57,688 nucleotides of DNA from Micromonospora sp. U21. Its GTDB lineage: Bacteria > Actinomycetota > Actinomycetes > Mycobacteriales > Micromonosporaceae. Of this stretch, positions 25,807-33,979 are shown one piece after another. The notes under the pieces are model-generated. The model did not search any database, was not told the origin of the DNA, and saw nothing but the letters and a program-made list of their open reading frames with translations. Each line of letters begins with the position of its first letter. Position 1 is the first letter of the stretch. The position numbers were made by a program, and so were the translations under genes. Location of the stretch: the NCBI RefSeq assembly GCF_018070045.1, contig NZ_JAGPYK010000037.1, positions 1 through 57,688 on the forward strand, written 5' to 3'.

Positions 25807-26345
25807 TCAGAGGCGGCCCTCCGCGACGGCCCGGGCCACCCAGGGAACGACCTCGTCGAGCATCACGTCCAGCGACGTGGTCGCGGTGAACCCGAGCACC
25901 TCACGGGCCTTGGTGACGTCCGGCACCCGCTTCTGCACGTCGTAGCGGAACGGCTCGTCGCAGACGTACCGGAACGGCACGTCCGAACCCTTGATCTTGT
26001 GCCAGATCAGCTCGGCCAACTCCAGCACGCTCGTCGACTCCGCCGTCGAGAGGTTGAAGTCCTCGTTCCGCCCCGGCCACCAGGTGGTCGCAGCCGTCCA
26101 GCAGATCGGTGAGCAGGTCGACGTCGCGGGCGTCGCCCTCGACGAAGCGGTAGCGGGCAGCTTCTCGGTCAGCGTCGTCACTCCCGGATAGACGGTGCTG
26201 CGAAGCACCACGAGCTGCCCGTCGCGCAGGTGCTCGTTCGCACCGCTCCAGCGCCTGGGGCACCGCGCCGAGGTCCGGGTTGAGGTGCTCGTCCACCGGC
26301 GTGCCGACGACCACCACCAGGTGCTCGGAGCCGCCCACGCTGGCC
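25807..26345 (-). pseudogene. Chimeric relic of nucleotide-sugar dehydrogenase and epimerase genes
   Basis: Read on the minus strand in mixed frames: VVVVGTPVDEHLNPDLGAVPQALER and VVLRSTVYPGVTTLTEKLP (UDP-sugar 6-dehydrogenase pieces), then YRFVEGDARDVDLLTDLLDGCDHL (middle of an NAD-dependent epimerase), then NEDFNLSTAESTSVLELAELI through VARAVAEGRL (epimerase C-terminus, in frame to a stop at 25807). Each join deletes large parts and shifts frame, so nothing here is functional. It looks like the deletion scar of an exopolysaccharide or glycosylation locus. DNA further right to 26602 holds one hydrophobic stretch (VATAGLLWARRHLLLAGHV) and nothing I recognise. Confidence 0.75.
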
Positions 26346-26602
26346 GGATGAGGGCCCCTCAGGATCCGGCGCGGGCGGCTGCCCACCGGGCGCATCGACG
26401 GATCCGTCCTCCGAACCCCACCTGAGCGGCGCTGCCGGCCATGCTCCGGGCGCACCTGGCCGAGGGTCCGCCGCGGGGGACGTGCCACGTCAAGCGGTGC
26501 AGCCATAACGTGGCCTGCAAGCAGCAGGTGCCGGCGGGCCCAGAGCAGGCCGGCGGTGGCCACCGCGAGCACGGCGGCCACCGCGAGCCATCAAGACACC
26601 CC

Positions 26603-29149
26603 TCAGGCGCCGCGCAGGGTGGCGCCGAAGCGCTCGGCGGCCACGGCCACCGCCGCGTCCCGGGCGGCCACCGCCTCCTCGACGGTGAGCGTCCGGTCCG
26701 GCGCCCGGAAGGTCAGCTTGTACGCCAGCGACCGGCGACCCGCACCGAGCTGCTCACCGGAGTACACATCGAACAGCCGCACGTCCTCCAGCAGCTCGCC
26801 GGCGCCCGCCTCCAGCGCCCGACGCACCTGCTCCGCCGGCACCGACTCGTCCACCACCAGCGCCACGTCGATCAGCGCCGGCGGGAAACCGGACACCGTC
26901 GGGGCGGGCGTCACCGGGGCGGACGGCAGCGCGTCCAGGGACAGCTCCATCGCGCAGGTCCGGCGGGGCAGCTCCAACGCCGCCACCACCACCGGGTGCA
27001 ACTCGCCGGCGTGCCCCACGACCGTGCCGCCGACCAGCAGTTCGGCGCAGCGGCCGGGGTGCCACGGGGCGTACTCGGCGGCACGCACCTCGACCCGCTC
27101 GTCGGGAATGCCGGCGGCGGCCAGCACGTCGCGGGCCGCCTCGATGGCGTCCGCCCAGCCGGCCGCCCGGCCCGGACCCCACCAGCCGGCGGGGTCGAGG
27201 TCACCGGTCAGCACCACCGCGACGTGCACGGGCTGCGCCGGCACCACCGCGTCGGCGGCCGCGAACTCCTCGTCGGTGGGGCGGCGGTCCACCCCCATCG
27301 CCGGCGGGCTGCCAGCGCCGACGCGCGGGTGGAACACCGCCCCGATCTCGTAGAGCGCGAGGTCACGGTGCCCCCGGCCGAGGTTGCGCTTGAGGATGCC
27401 GAGCAGCGGGCCGAGCAGCGTGGTGCGCAGCAGCGGCTCCTCCTCGGACAGGGGGTTGGCCAGCCGGACCGCAGGCCGGCGCGGGTCGTCGGCCGGCAGG
27501 CCGAGCAGGTCAGCCAACTCCGGGGACACGAACGGGTGCGCGAGCACCTCCACGTACCCCCGCTCGGACAGTGACCAGGCGACCGCCCGGCGCCGGCACT
27601 GCCGCGGGGTCAACCCGCGGCCGGGCGGCGCGGCCGGCAGCACCGACGGCACCCGGTCGTACCCGTCGAGGCGGACGACCTCCTCGACCAGGTCGGCCGG
27701 GTCGGTCAGGTCGGGCCGCCAGCTCGGTGGCGTGACGCTGAGCGCGACCCCGGCGCCGCTGGCGACACCGACCGCGCCCGGGTCCTCGGCCAACCGGTCC
27801 GCGCCCTGCGCGACCGTGCAGCCGACCCGCTCCAGCAGGGCGACCACCCGCGGCGGCGGGTACTCGACCCCGACCCGCCGGGTGGGCAGGTCCGCCGGAA
27901 GGCTGATCGGGGTACGCGGGCGGACGTGGTCGATGTCCAGGATCTCCGCGCCCGGGGTGCCGCCACCGTGCTCGGCGAGCAGCCGGACGGCCCGCTCCAG
28001 CGCGACCAGCGGCAGGGCCGGGTCGACGCCCCGCTCCCAGCGCTTCGCGGCCTCGCTGAACAGCTTGTGCCGGCGGGCGGTGCGCCCGACCATCGCCGGG
28101 TTCCAGTGCGCCGCCTCGAAGAGCACGCTGGTGGTGCCGGCGACGACCTCACTGGTCTCGCCGCCCATCACCGCGGCGAGCGAGATCGGGCCGGTGTCGT
28201 CGCAGATCACCATGTCGTCGCCGGCGAGCACCCGCTGCACCCCGTCCAGGGTGGTCAGCTTCTCCCCCGGCTCGGCGCGGCGGACCACCAGCGGCCCGGC
28301 GATCCGGTCGGCGTCGAAGGCGTGCATCGGCTGGCCCAGCTCCAGCATCACGTAGTTCGTGATGTCGACCGGCAGCGAGATGCTGCGGACGCCCGCGGTG
28401 ACGAGCCGGTGCCGCATCCACGACGGCGTGGGCGCGGTCGGGTCGACGCCGCGCACCAGACGGGCGGCGTAGCGGTCGCAGCCGACCGGGTCGCGCACCT
28501 CCACCGGGTACGCCGGCGTCTCGGTGCCGACCGGCGCGGGCACCATGGCCGGATCGTGCAGCGGCACGTCGAAGGCGTGCGACAGCTCCCGGGCCAGGCC
28601 GCGCAGGCTCAGCGCGTACCCCCGGTCGGGGGTGATCTCCAGCTCGAACACCACGTCGTCGAGGCCGACCACCGGGCGCGCGTCGTCGCCCGGCTTGGCC
28701 GCCACGTCCGGCGGCAGCACGATGATGCCGGAGTGGTCGTCGCCCAGGCCCAGCTCCTTGGCCGAGCAGATCATGCCGTTGGAGTTGTGCCCGTAGGTCT
28801 TGCGGGCGCCGATGGCGAAGCCGCCGGGCAGTACGCCGCCGGGCAGGATCACCACCACCCGGTCGCCGGGGGCGAAGTTGCGCGCTCCACAGACGATCTC
28901 CTGCGGCTCACCGGTGCCGTTGGCGTCACCCACGTCGACCCGGCAGAACCGGATCGGCTTCTTGAAGCCGGTGAGCTCCTCGATCTCCCGCACCTCGCCG
29001 ACGACCAACTGGCCGGTGACGGTCGCCCGCAGGTCCACCACGGACTCGACCTCGATGCCGAGGTCGATCAGGGCCTGCTCCAGGTCACCAGTGGGCAGGT
29101 CGGCGGGGAGGTCGACGTACTCCCGCAGCCAACTGACAGTAACTCGCAT
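26603..29149 (-). CDS. pheT: Phenylalanyl-tRNA synthetase beta subunit
   Basis: 848 residues, normal for PheT. Domains in order: EMAP/OB tRNA-binding (about 40-155, VGEVREIEELTGFKKPIRFCRVDVG), B3/B4 editing, B5 (about 400-480), the catalytic-like core (LANPLSEEEPLLRTTLLGPLLGILKRNLGRG) and a C-terminal ferredoxin-fold anticodon-binding domain (PPALIDVALVVDESVPAEQVRRAL ... LTFRAPDRTLTVEEA). Acts as (alpha-beta)2 with PheS. ATG 29149 lies 40 bp after pheS. Confidence 0.97.
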   Translation of the reverse strand: MRVTVSWLREYVDLPADLPTGDLEQALIDLGIEVESVVDLRATVTGQLVVGEVREIEELTGFKKPIRFCRVDVGDANGTGEPQEIVCGARNFAPGDRVVVILPGGVLPGGFAIGARKTYGHNSNGMICSAKELGLGDDHSGIIVLPPDVAAKPGDDARPVVGLDDVVFELEITPDRGYALSLRGLARELSHAFDVPLHDPAMVPAPVGTETPAYPVEVRDPVGCDRYAARLVRGVDPTAPTPSWMRHRLVTAGVRSISLPVDITNYVMLELGQPMHAFDADRIAGPLVVRRAEPGEKLTTLDGVQRVLAGDDMVICDDTGPISLAAVMGGETSEVVAGTTSVLFEAAHWNPAMVGRTARRHKLFSEAAKRWERGVDPALPLVALERAVRLLAEHGGGTPGAEILDIDHVRPRTPISLPADLPTRRVGVEYPPPRVVALLERVGCTVAQGADRLAEDPGAVGVASGAGVALSVTPPSWRPDLTDPADLVEEVVRLDGYDRVPSVLPAAPPGRGLTPRQCRRRAVAWSLSERGYVEVLAHPFVSPELADLLGLPADDPRRPAVRLANPLSEEEPLLRTTLLGPLLGILKRNLGRGHRDLALYEIGAVFHPRVGAGSPPAMGVDRRPTDEEFAAADAVVPAQPVHVAVVLTGDLDPAGWWGPGRAAGWADAIEAARDVLAAAGIPDERVEVRAAEYAPWHPGRCAELLVGGTVVGHAGELHPVVVAALELPRRTCAMELSLDALPSAPVTPAPTVSGFPPALIDVALVVDESVPAEQVRRALEAGAGELLEDVRLFDVYSGEQLGAGRRSLAYKLTFRAPDRTLTVEEAVAARDAAVAVAAERFGATLRGA

Positions 29150-29189
29150 GACTTCAGACCACCGTTCCCGTGTCTCGTACCCGCATCGC

Positions 29190-30257
29190 CTACGCCCCGG
29201 TCCCGAGCGCGCGGCTGAACCGCACGTCGCCCTCGAAGAGATGGCGGATGTCGCTGACCCCGTGCCGGACCATCAGGGTCCGGTCGATGCCCATGCCGAA
29301 GGCGAATCCGGAGTAGACCTCGGGGTCCACACCGCAGGCGCGCAGCACCCGCGGGTTGACCATCCCGCAGCCGCCCCACTCGACCCACTGGGGGCCGTCG
29401 CGGTGCTCCGGGAACCAGACGTCGAACTCCGCCGACGGCTCGGTGAACGGGAAGTAGTGCGGCCGCCACCGGGTCTTCGCCTCCGGGCCGAAGATCGCCC
29501 GGGCGAAGTGGTCGAGGGTGCCGCGCAGGTGCGCCATCGTGATGCCCTTGTCGACCACCAGGCCCTCGGCCTGGTGGAAGACCGGGCTGTGGGTGGCGTC
29601 CACCTCGTCGGTGCGGTAGACCCGGCCCGGGCAGATCACGTAGATCGGCGGGGTGCGGCTCAGCATGGTGCGGGTCTGCACGTTCGAGGTGTGCGTCCGC
29701 AGCACCAGGCCGGAGCCCTCCGGTGCGATGTGGAAGGTGTCCATCAGCCCGCGCGCCGGGTGGTCGGCGGGAATGTTCAACGCGTCGAAGTTGACCCACT
29801 CCAGGTCGACCTCGGGGCCCTCGGCCACCTCGTAGCCCATCCCGACGAAGAGGTCGCTGACCGACTCCATCAGGGTGCTCAGCGGGTGCCGGGCGCCACG
29901 CGGACGCCGGGCGTAGGGCAGGGTGACGTCCACCCGTTCCTCGACCAGCACCCGCTCGGCCTGCTCGCGCTCCACGACCTCGGCGCGGTCGGCGTAGGCG
30001 GTCTCGATCGCCCGTCGGGCCTCGTTGACCCGCTTGCCGGCATCCGACTTGGCGGCCGGCGGCAGCGCGCCGATCTCCCGGCGGGCCAGCGAGACCGGCG
30101 ACCGGTCACCGAGGTGCGCGGGGCGCAGCGCGGTCAGCGCGTCCGGGTCGGTGGCCGCCGTGAACGCCTCGGTGGCGTCGGCGACGGCCGCGGCCAGGGC
30201 GGCCGGGTCGAGCAGGGCGACCTGCTTCGGGTCGTACGGATCGTTGCGGTAGCTCAT
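29190..30257 (-). CDS. pheS: Phenylalanyl-tRNA synthetase alpha subunit
   Basis: 355-residue catalytic subunit of a class II synthetase. N-terminal coiled-coil arm, then motif 1 (ARHPLSTLMESVSDLFVGMGYEV), motif 2 (VICPGRVYRTDEVDATHSPVFHQAEGLVVDKG) and motif 3 (SGFAFGMGIDRTLMVRHGVSDIR). ATG 30257 begins the conserved MSYRNDPYDPKQVALLD; the open frame extends 13 codons upstream without support. In the 216-bp spacer to the SpoU gene I see a GC hairpin but no T-box. Confidence 0.97.
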   Translation of the reverse strand: MSYRNDPYDPKQVALLDPAALAAAVADATEAFTAATDPDALTALRPAHLGDRSPVSLARREIGALPPAAKSDAGKRVNEARRAIETAYADRAEVVEREQAERVLVEERVDVTLPYARRPRGARHPLSTLMESVSDLFVGMGYEVAEGPEVDLEWVNFDALNIPADHPARGLMDTFHIAPEGSGLVLRTHTSNVQTRTMLSRTPPIYVICPGRVYRTDEVDATHSPVFHQAEGLVVDKGITMAHLRGTLDHFARAIFGPEAKTRWRPHYFPFTEPSAEFDVWFPEHRDGPQWVEWGGCGMVNPRVLRACGVDPEVYSGFAFGMGIDRTLMVRHGVSDIRHLFEGDVRFSRALGTGA

Positions 30258-30380
30258 GGCGTACGGGCACTCCCTCACGGCGGCGCCAGCCCTCACCGGG
30301 GCGGCTAAGCGAGTCTACGGACGCGCGGCTGCGCCGCAGCCCGCCGGTAGGAGTCGTGCAGGGAGCAGGTCAGGCCCGCC

Positions 30381-30400
30381 GCCCGCCGAGACCGGCGGGC
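30381..30400 (-). terminator. GC hairpin between the SpoU gene and pheS
   Basis: GCCCGCCG-agac-CGGCGGGC is a perfect 8-bp stem with a 4-nt loop. It lies 74 bp past the SpoU stop and 124 bp before pheS. No T-run follows on the minus strand, so it may be a weak terminator or leader structure. Confidence 0.4.
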
Positions 30401-30473
30401 TGGCTAAACGAACGCCGTGGCGCGTTCATCGACGGAAGCTCTCCCCTGCGGTATGTGCGCGGGTGTGGACACC

Positions 30474-31271
30474 TCAACGCTGTGCTCTCGCTGAAGCGTA
30501 CAGGCAGACCGCGGCGGCCGCAGCCAGGTTCAAGCTCTCCGCGCGCCCGTGCAGCGGCACCCGGACCCGGGCGTCGGCTGCGGCCGCCAGCTTCTCCGGC
30601 AGCCCGTGCGCCTCGGAACCGAACAGCCAGGCGGTGGGCTCGGCGAGCCGACCGTGGTCGGCCAGGTCGTCCAGGTCGCTGTCGCCGTAGCCGGTGGTGG
30701 CCAGCACGGTCAACCCGGCGGTACGGAGCGCTTCGACCGCCTGCAGCGGGTCGGCGGCACGGACCACGTCGACGTGGAAGAGGCTGCCGGCGGAGGCCCG
30801 GACGCACTTGCCGTTGTACGGGTCGACGGCGTCGCCGGCGAAGACCACCGCGCCCGCCCCGGCGGCGTCGGCGGTGCGCAGCACGGTGCCGGCGTTACCC
30901 GGGTCGCGGATCTCGGCGAGCACCGCCACCAGACGGGGCGCGCCGGCGAGGGCCTGCTCCAGCGGCACGTCCAGGTGCCGGCAGACGGCGACCAGCCCCT
31001 GCGGGGCCACGGTCTCGGCCAGCGCGGCGAGCCCCTCGTCGGTCACCTCGGAGACCGGCACGTCGGCGCGGGCCGCGGCGCCGGCCAGCTCCGGGTACCG
31101 GTCGAGGGCGGTGGGCGTACCGAAGAGCTCGGTGACCACCTCCGGCCGGGCCAGCGCCTCGCGGACCGCCTGCGGTCCCTCGGCCAGGAACCGGCCGGTG
31201 GCCTCCCGGTCCCGGCGGCGCTGCAGGCGGCGGGCGGCGACCACCCTGGGTGTACGCGGAGTGAAGGCCAT
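30474..31271 (-). CDS. SpoU/TrmH-family RNA 2'-O-methyltransferase
   Basis: 265 residues. C-terminal SPOUT knot motifs: EIRDPGNAGTVLRTADAAGAGAVVF (motif 1), TAWLFGSEAHGLPEKL (motif 2) and VRVPLHGRAESLNLAAAAAVCLY (motif 3). An N-terminal substrate-binding domain precedes it (REATGRFLAEGPQAVREAL). It probably methylates a ribose in 23S rRNA or tRNA using SAM; thiostrepton-resistance and TsnR-like enzymes belong to this family but nothing here proves that role. ATG 31271 has GGAGGAG ~8 nt upstream. It follows rplT by 83 bp. Confidence 0.92.
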   Translation of the reverse strand: MAFTPRTPRVVAARRLQRRRDREATGRFLAEGPQAVREALARPEVVTELFGTPTALDRYPELAGAAARADVPVSEVTDEGLAALAETVAPQGLVAVCRHLDVPLEQALAGAPRLVAVLAEIRDPGNAGTVLRTADAAGAGAVVFAGDAVDPYNGKCVRASAGSLFHVDVVRAADPLQAVEALRTAGLTVLATTGYGDSDLDDLADHGRLAEPTAWLFGSEAHGLPEKLAAAADARVRVPLHGRAESLNLAAAAAVCLYASARAQR

Positions 31272-31354
31272 GGTGTGCGCTCCTCCGGCACGATCGAGGC
31301 GCCCCCCGGACGGCGGTGCCGACACGGGAGACGCCTCGCTCTTGTGCGCGGGGA

Positions 31355-31747
31355 TCAGGCGGCCTGGGCCGCCGCGCCGCCGGTGCCCTCGGCCGCGACC
31401 GCGGCCCGGGCCAGCTCGACGATCGCCGCGAAGGCGGCGGCGTCGTTGACGGCCAGGTCGGCCAGGATCTTGCGGTCGACCTCGATGCCGGCCAGACGCA
31501 GGCCCTGGATCAGGCGGTTGTAGGTCATCCCGTTGGCCCGGGCGCCCGCGTTGATCCGCTGGATCCACAGCTGCCGGAAGTCGCCCTTGCGGTCACGACG
31601 GTCCCGGTAGGCGTACTGCATCGAGTGCAGCACCTGCTCCTTGGCCTTGCGGTACAGCCGGGAGCGCTGACCGCGGTAACCGCTCGCGGTCTCCAGCAGG
31701 GTACGACGCTTCTTCTGGGCGTTTACAGCCCGCTTGACGCGTGCCAT
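31355..31747 (-). CDS. rplT: Ribosomal protein bL20
   Basis: 130-residue 50S assembly protein: MARVKRAVNAQKKRRTLLETASGYRGQRSRLYRKAKEQVLHS, DRRDRKGDFRQLWIQRINA, and GMTYNRLIQGLRLAGIEVDRK. A ~15-residue Ala/Gly tail follows the usual end. Third gene of infC-rpmI-rplT. Confidence 0.98.
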   Translation of the reverse strand: MARVKRAVNAQKKRRTLLETASGYRGQRSRLYRKAKEQVLHSMQYAYRDRRDRKGDFRQLWIQRINAGARANGMTYNRLIQGLRLAGIEVDRKILADLAVNDAAAFAAIVELARAAVAAEGTGGAAAQAA

Positions 31748-31779
31748 CTCAACTCCTTCTTACGTAAAGGTGGCGCGCG

Positions 31780-31974
31780 TCAGCGGCCGAGCAGCTTCTT
31801 GATGCGCTTGACGTCGGCCTTGGCCAGCACGACCGTGCCGGTCAGCCGGCGGGTCTGGGTGGAGGGCTTCTTCTCCAGGTTGTGGCGGAGGCCGGCCTGC
31901 TGGGCAACGATCTTGCCCTTGCCGGTGACCTTGACCCGCTTACCCATACCCGTGTGGCTCTTCATCTTCGGCAT
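31780..31974 (-). CDS. rpmI: Ribosomal protein bL35
   Basis: 64-residue basic protein: MPKMKSHTGMGKRVKVTGKGK ... TRRLTGTVVLAKADVKRIKKLLGR, standard length and sequence. Lies 20 bp after infC and 32 bp before rplT, the universal order. Confidence 0.98.
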   Translation of the reverse strand: MPKMKSHTGMGKRVKVTGKGKIVAQQAGLRHNLEKKPSTQTRRLTGTVVLAKADVKRIKKLLGR

Positions 31975-31994
31975 GTGGAACGTCTTCTCCCCTG

Positions 31995-32663
31995 TTACTC
32001 GCCGCTGGTGTCGGCGGCGGTGCCGGTGTCACCGGCTGCTGCGGTCTCGCCGGCCGCCGCGGTCTCATCGGCTGCCGGGGCGGCGGACTCGTCCGCACCC
32101 CGCTCCCGAGGTGCACCGCGGGACGCCGTAGCGGCGACCGCGGAGGCCTTGACGGCCCGATGCGGAGCGAGAACCATGATCATGTTTCGGCCGTCCTGCT
32201 TCGGAGCGGCCTCGACGTATCCCAGTTCCGTGATCTCGGACTCGAGCCGGCGCAGGAGCCGGTAGCCCAGCTCCGGGCGGCTCTGCTCGCGACCGCGGAA
32301 CATGATCGTCACCTTGACCTTGTCGCCCGCCTTGAGGAACCGCACCACGTGACCCTTCTTGGTCTCGTAGTCGTGCGGGTCGATCTTCGGTCGGAGCTTC
32401 ATTTCCTTGATGACGGTCTGCTGCTGGTTACGCCGCGCTTCGCGCGCCTTGAGTGCGCTCTCGTACTTGAACTTGCCGAAGTCCATGAGCTTGCACACCG
32501 GCGGGCGCGCCATCGGCGCAACCTCGACCAGGTCCAGATCGACGTCCGCGGCCAGCTGAAGGGCGCGCTCCAGTGGGACGATGCCCACCTGCTCACCCTC
32601 GGGGCCGACCAGTCGGACCTCACGTGCCCGGATCTGCTCGTTCACGCGTGGTTCGACGCTGAT
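31995..32663 (-). CDS. infC: Translation initiation factor IF-3, apparently starting at AUC
   Basis: IF-3 binds the 30S subunit and proofreads the initiator tRNA and start codon. N domain (VNEQIRAREVRLVGPEGEQVGIVPLERALQLA), linker (CKLMDFGKFKYESALKAREARRNQQQ) and C domain (EMKLRPKIDPHDYETKKGHVVRFLKAGDKVKVTIMFRGRE) are intact; an Ala/Glu-rich tail ends the protein. The only ordinary start, GTG 32645, has no ribosome site and drops conserved residues. ATC at 32663 follows GAGGAGG by 4 nt and adds the conserved ISVEPR, as in other actinobacterial IF-3s. Use of a rare codon permits autoregulation, as known for AUU in E. coli. Confidence 0.95.
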   Translation of the reverse strand: MSVEPRVNEQIRAREVRLVGPEGEQVGIVPLERALQLAADVDLDLVEVAPMARPPVCKLMDFGKFKYESALKAREARRNQQQTVIKEMKLRPKIDPHDYETKKGHVVRFLKAGDKVKVTIMFRGREQSRPELGYRLLRRLESEITELGYVEAAPKQDGRNMIMVLAPHRAVKASAVAATASRGAPRERGADESAAPAADETAAAGETAAAGDTGTAADTSGE

Positions 32664-33153
32664 GGGGCCTCCTCGAGTCGTTTCCGCTTTTCACCGACCC
32701 CCGCGGCTCCCGGGTGGGAACCGACCCGGAAAGCAGAAGGCCCCGGCGCATGCCAGGGCCCGCTCGACCGGTCGGCACGATCACAGGATCGCGCATCCGG
32801 AACCGGGACGTGCCCGAAACCGGGGACCGGGACCCGGCCACCGTAGCGGCGACTCGGGTGGGAGCAGGCGCTCCGCTTTCGTGGCTGCCTGCTCGCACGC
32901 GGAGACAGCCTGGTCGACTCGATAACACTACACCGACGTCCCGGTCACTCGCACACCGGGCACACATCCTCGGCCGGAGGCGGCAGTTTCGGCGATGTTG
33001 TCCGGATCTACGGTGGGTGGGTGCGCGCTGGTCGCCTCGGGGCGGGTGGGACAGGGCGGACGCGAGGAGCTGAGCCGACGCTGGGTGGCGATCCTGGCTC
33101 AACATGCCGACACGGGAGCCGCAGAGCCCGGGCGGGTCGGCGCGGGCGAGCGG
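32664..33153 (-). promoter_or_regulatory. infC leader and promoter region (no gene)
   Basis: 490 bp without a supported gene. It holds the infC ribosome site (32668-32674), a leader hairpin (32739-32760), and an 8-bp GAGCAGGC/GCCTGCTC repeat near 32870-32905 that can form alternative stems with CTCCGC/GCGGAG. No strong sigma-70 promoter was found, though TAGTGT near 32925 is a possible -10. Confidence 0.45.
32739..32760 (-). terminator. Leader hairpin upstream of infC (possible attenuator)
   Basis: GGCCCTGGC-atgc-GCCGGGGCC on the minus strand is a 9-bp stem with one mismatch, followed by TTCTGCTTTCC, about 75 nt before the infC start. The position and T/C-rich tail fit transcription attenuation of the IF3-L35-L20 operon, but this is inference. 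Confidence 0.4.
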
Positions 33154-33627
33154 TCAGCGGCCGCCGGCGCGCTCGGCGAGGCGGGACTGGTGCGCCTCGT
33201 GCAGCCGGCGCAGCGCGCGGACCCCGTCGACGGCCAGTTCCTTGTCCGCAGCCTGAAGGGCGATCATCGGCAGCAGGTCGTCGTCGTGCAGCTCCAGGCT
33301 GGCCCAGGGCGCGCCCCGGTCGAAGCGGACGCCCCGGACGACCTCCCACGGCAGCTGGTACGAGCTGATGACGTTGCGCACCCGGACTCCGCGCGCGTCG
33401 GCCTCGACCCGCGGGCGGGTGAACAGCAGGAAGCCCAGCGCCCCGAAGACGCCCAGGCCGATCATGGCGATCTGGTCGCCGCGCTGGAAGCTGCCGTAGC
33501 CGTCGCCCGTCGGGCCGGTCAGCGAGGTCGCGACGAGGCCGAACACCACCACCAGGGCGACCGCCGCGGACCAGCAGACCACCCGGATGCGGCGGGGCTT
33601 CAGGCGGACCAGCTCGGTATCACTCAC
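33154..33627 (-). CDS. PH-domain membrane protein
   Basis: 157 residues. Two hydrophobic helices (VVCWSAAVALVVVFGLVATS and IAMIGLGVFGALGFLLF) precede a short bacterial PH-like domain: VEADARGVRVRNVISSYQLPWEVVRGVRFDRGAPWASLELHDDDLLPMIALQAAD. Such proteins are common in actinobacteria, often next to ribH/hisG, and have no settled function. GTG 33627 is the likely start; only GGTGGGG precedes it. The GC-rich frame upstream of it looks non-coding. Confidence 0.8.
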   Translation of the reverse strand: MSDTELVRLKPRRIRVVCWSAAVALVVVFGLVATSLTGPTGDGYGSFQRGDQIAMIGLGVFGALGFLLFTRPRVEADARGVRVRNVISSYQLPWEVVRGVRFDRGAPWASLELHDDDLLPMIALQAADKELAVDGVRALRRLHEAHQSRLAERAGGR

Positions 33628-33812
33628 CCCACCAGTCTGCCATTCACCTCCGCCCGGCGACCGCACCACCCGCCGAGCACCCGGCAGCGCCGCAGAACCA
33701 CTCGGCGAGCACCTGCCAGCGCGCAGCAGAACCGCCCGCCGGGCCGCCGCTCCGGACCGCTCCGCGCCGCACAGGGTCACCCAGGTGTCGCAGGTGCCAC
33801 GGGCGGTAGATC

Positions 33813-33877
33813 CACTCGAGATCAGCGATATGGAGGTGTCCCGCACGGGCGGACACCCATATCGACGATCCCGAGTC
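33813..33877. repeat. Long imperfect inverted repeat
   Basis: Left arm 33813-33841 (cactcgagatcagcgatatg...) and right arm 33851-33877 pair over ~27 bp with a few mismatches, including GATATGG/CCATATC and GTGTCC/GGACAC cores. It sits in a 352-bp gap between hisG and the PH-domain gene that otherwise holds nothing recognisable. It looks like a dispersed element of the genome. Confidence 0.65.
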
Positions 33878-33979
33878 GATCAAGCCGGCCACCAACCCGG
33901 CGATCCCGACGCGGGTCGAGCGGGCCGACCACCCCGGCCAGACGCACGTGCCGCGCCCGGCCCGCGAGGCCCGGCAGGG

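Noticed and set aside
30370..30429. Possible 19-residue leader peptide before pheS (MNAPRRSFSQPAGLGGRRA)
   Set aside because: It holds only one Phe, and the following hairpin lacks a T-run, so classical attenuation is not supported.
30258..30473. T-box riboswitch upstream of pheS
   Set aside because: I found no AGGGTGGNACCGCG-like T-box sequence or specifier stem in the spacer.
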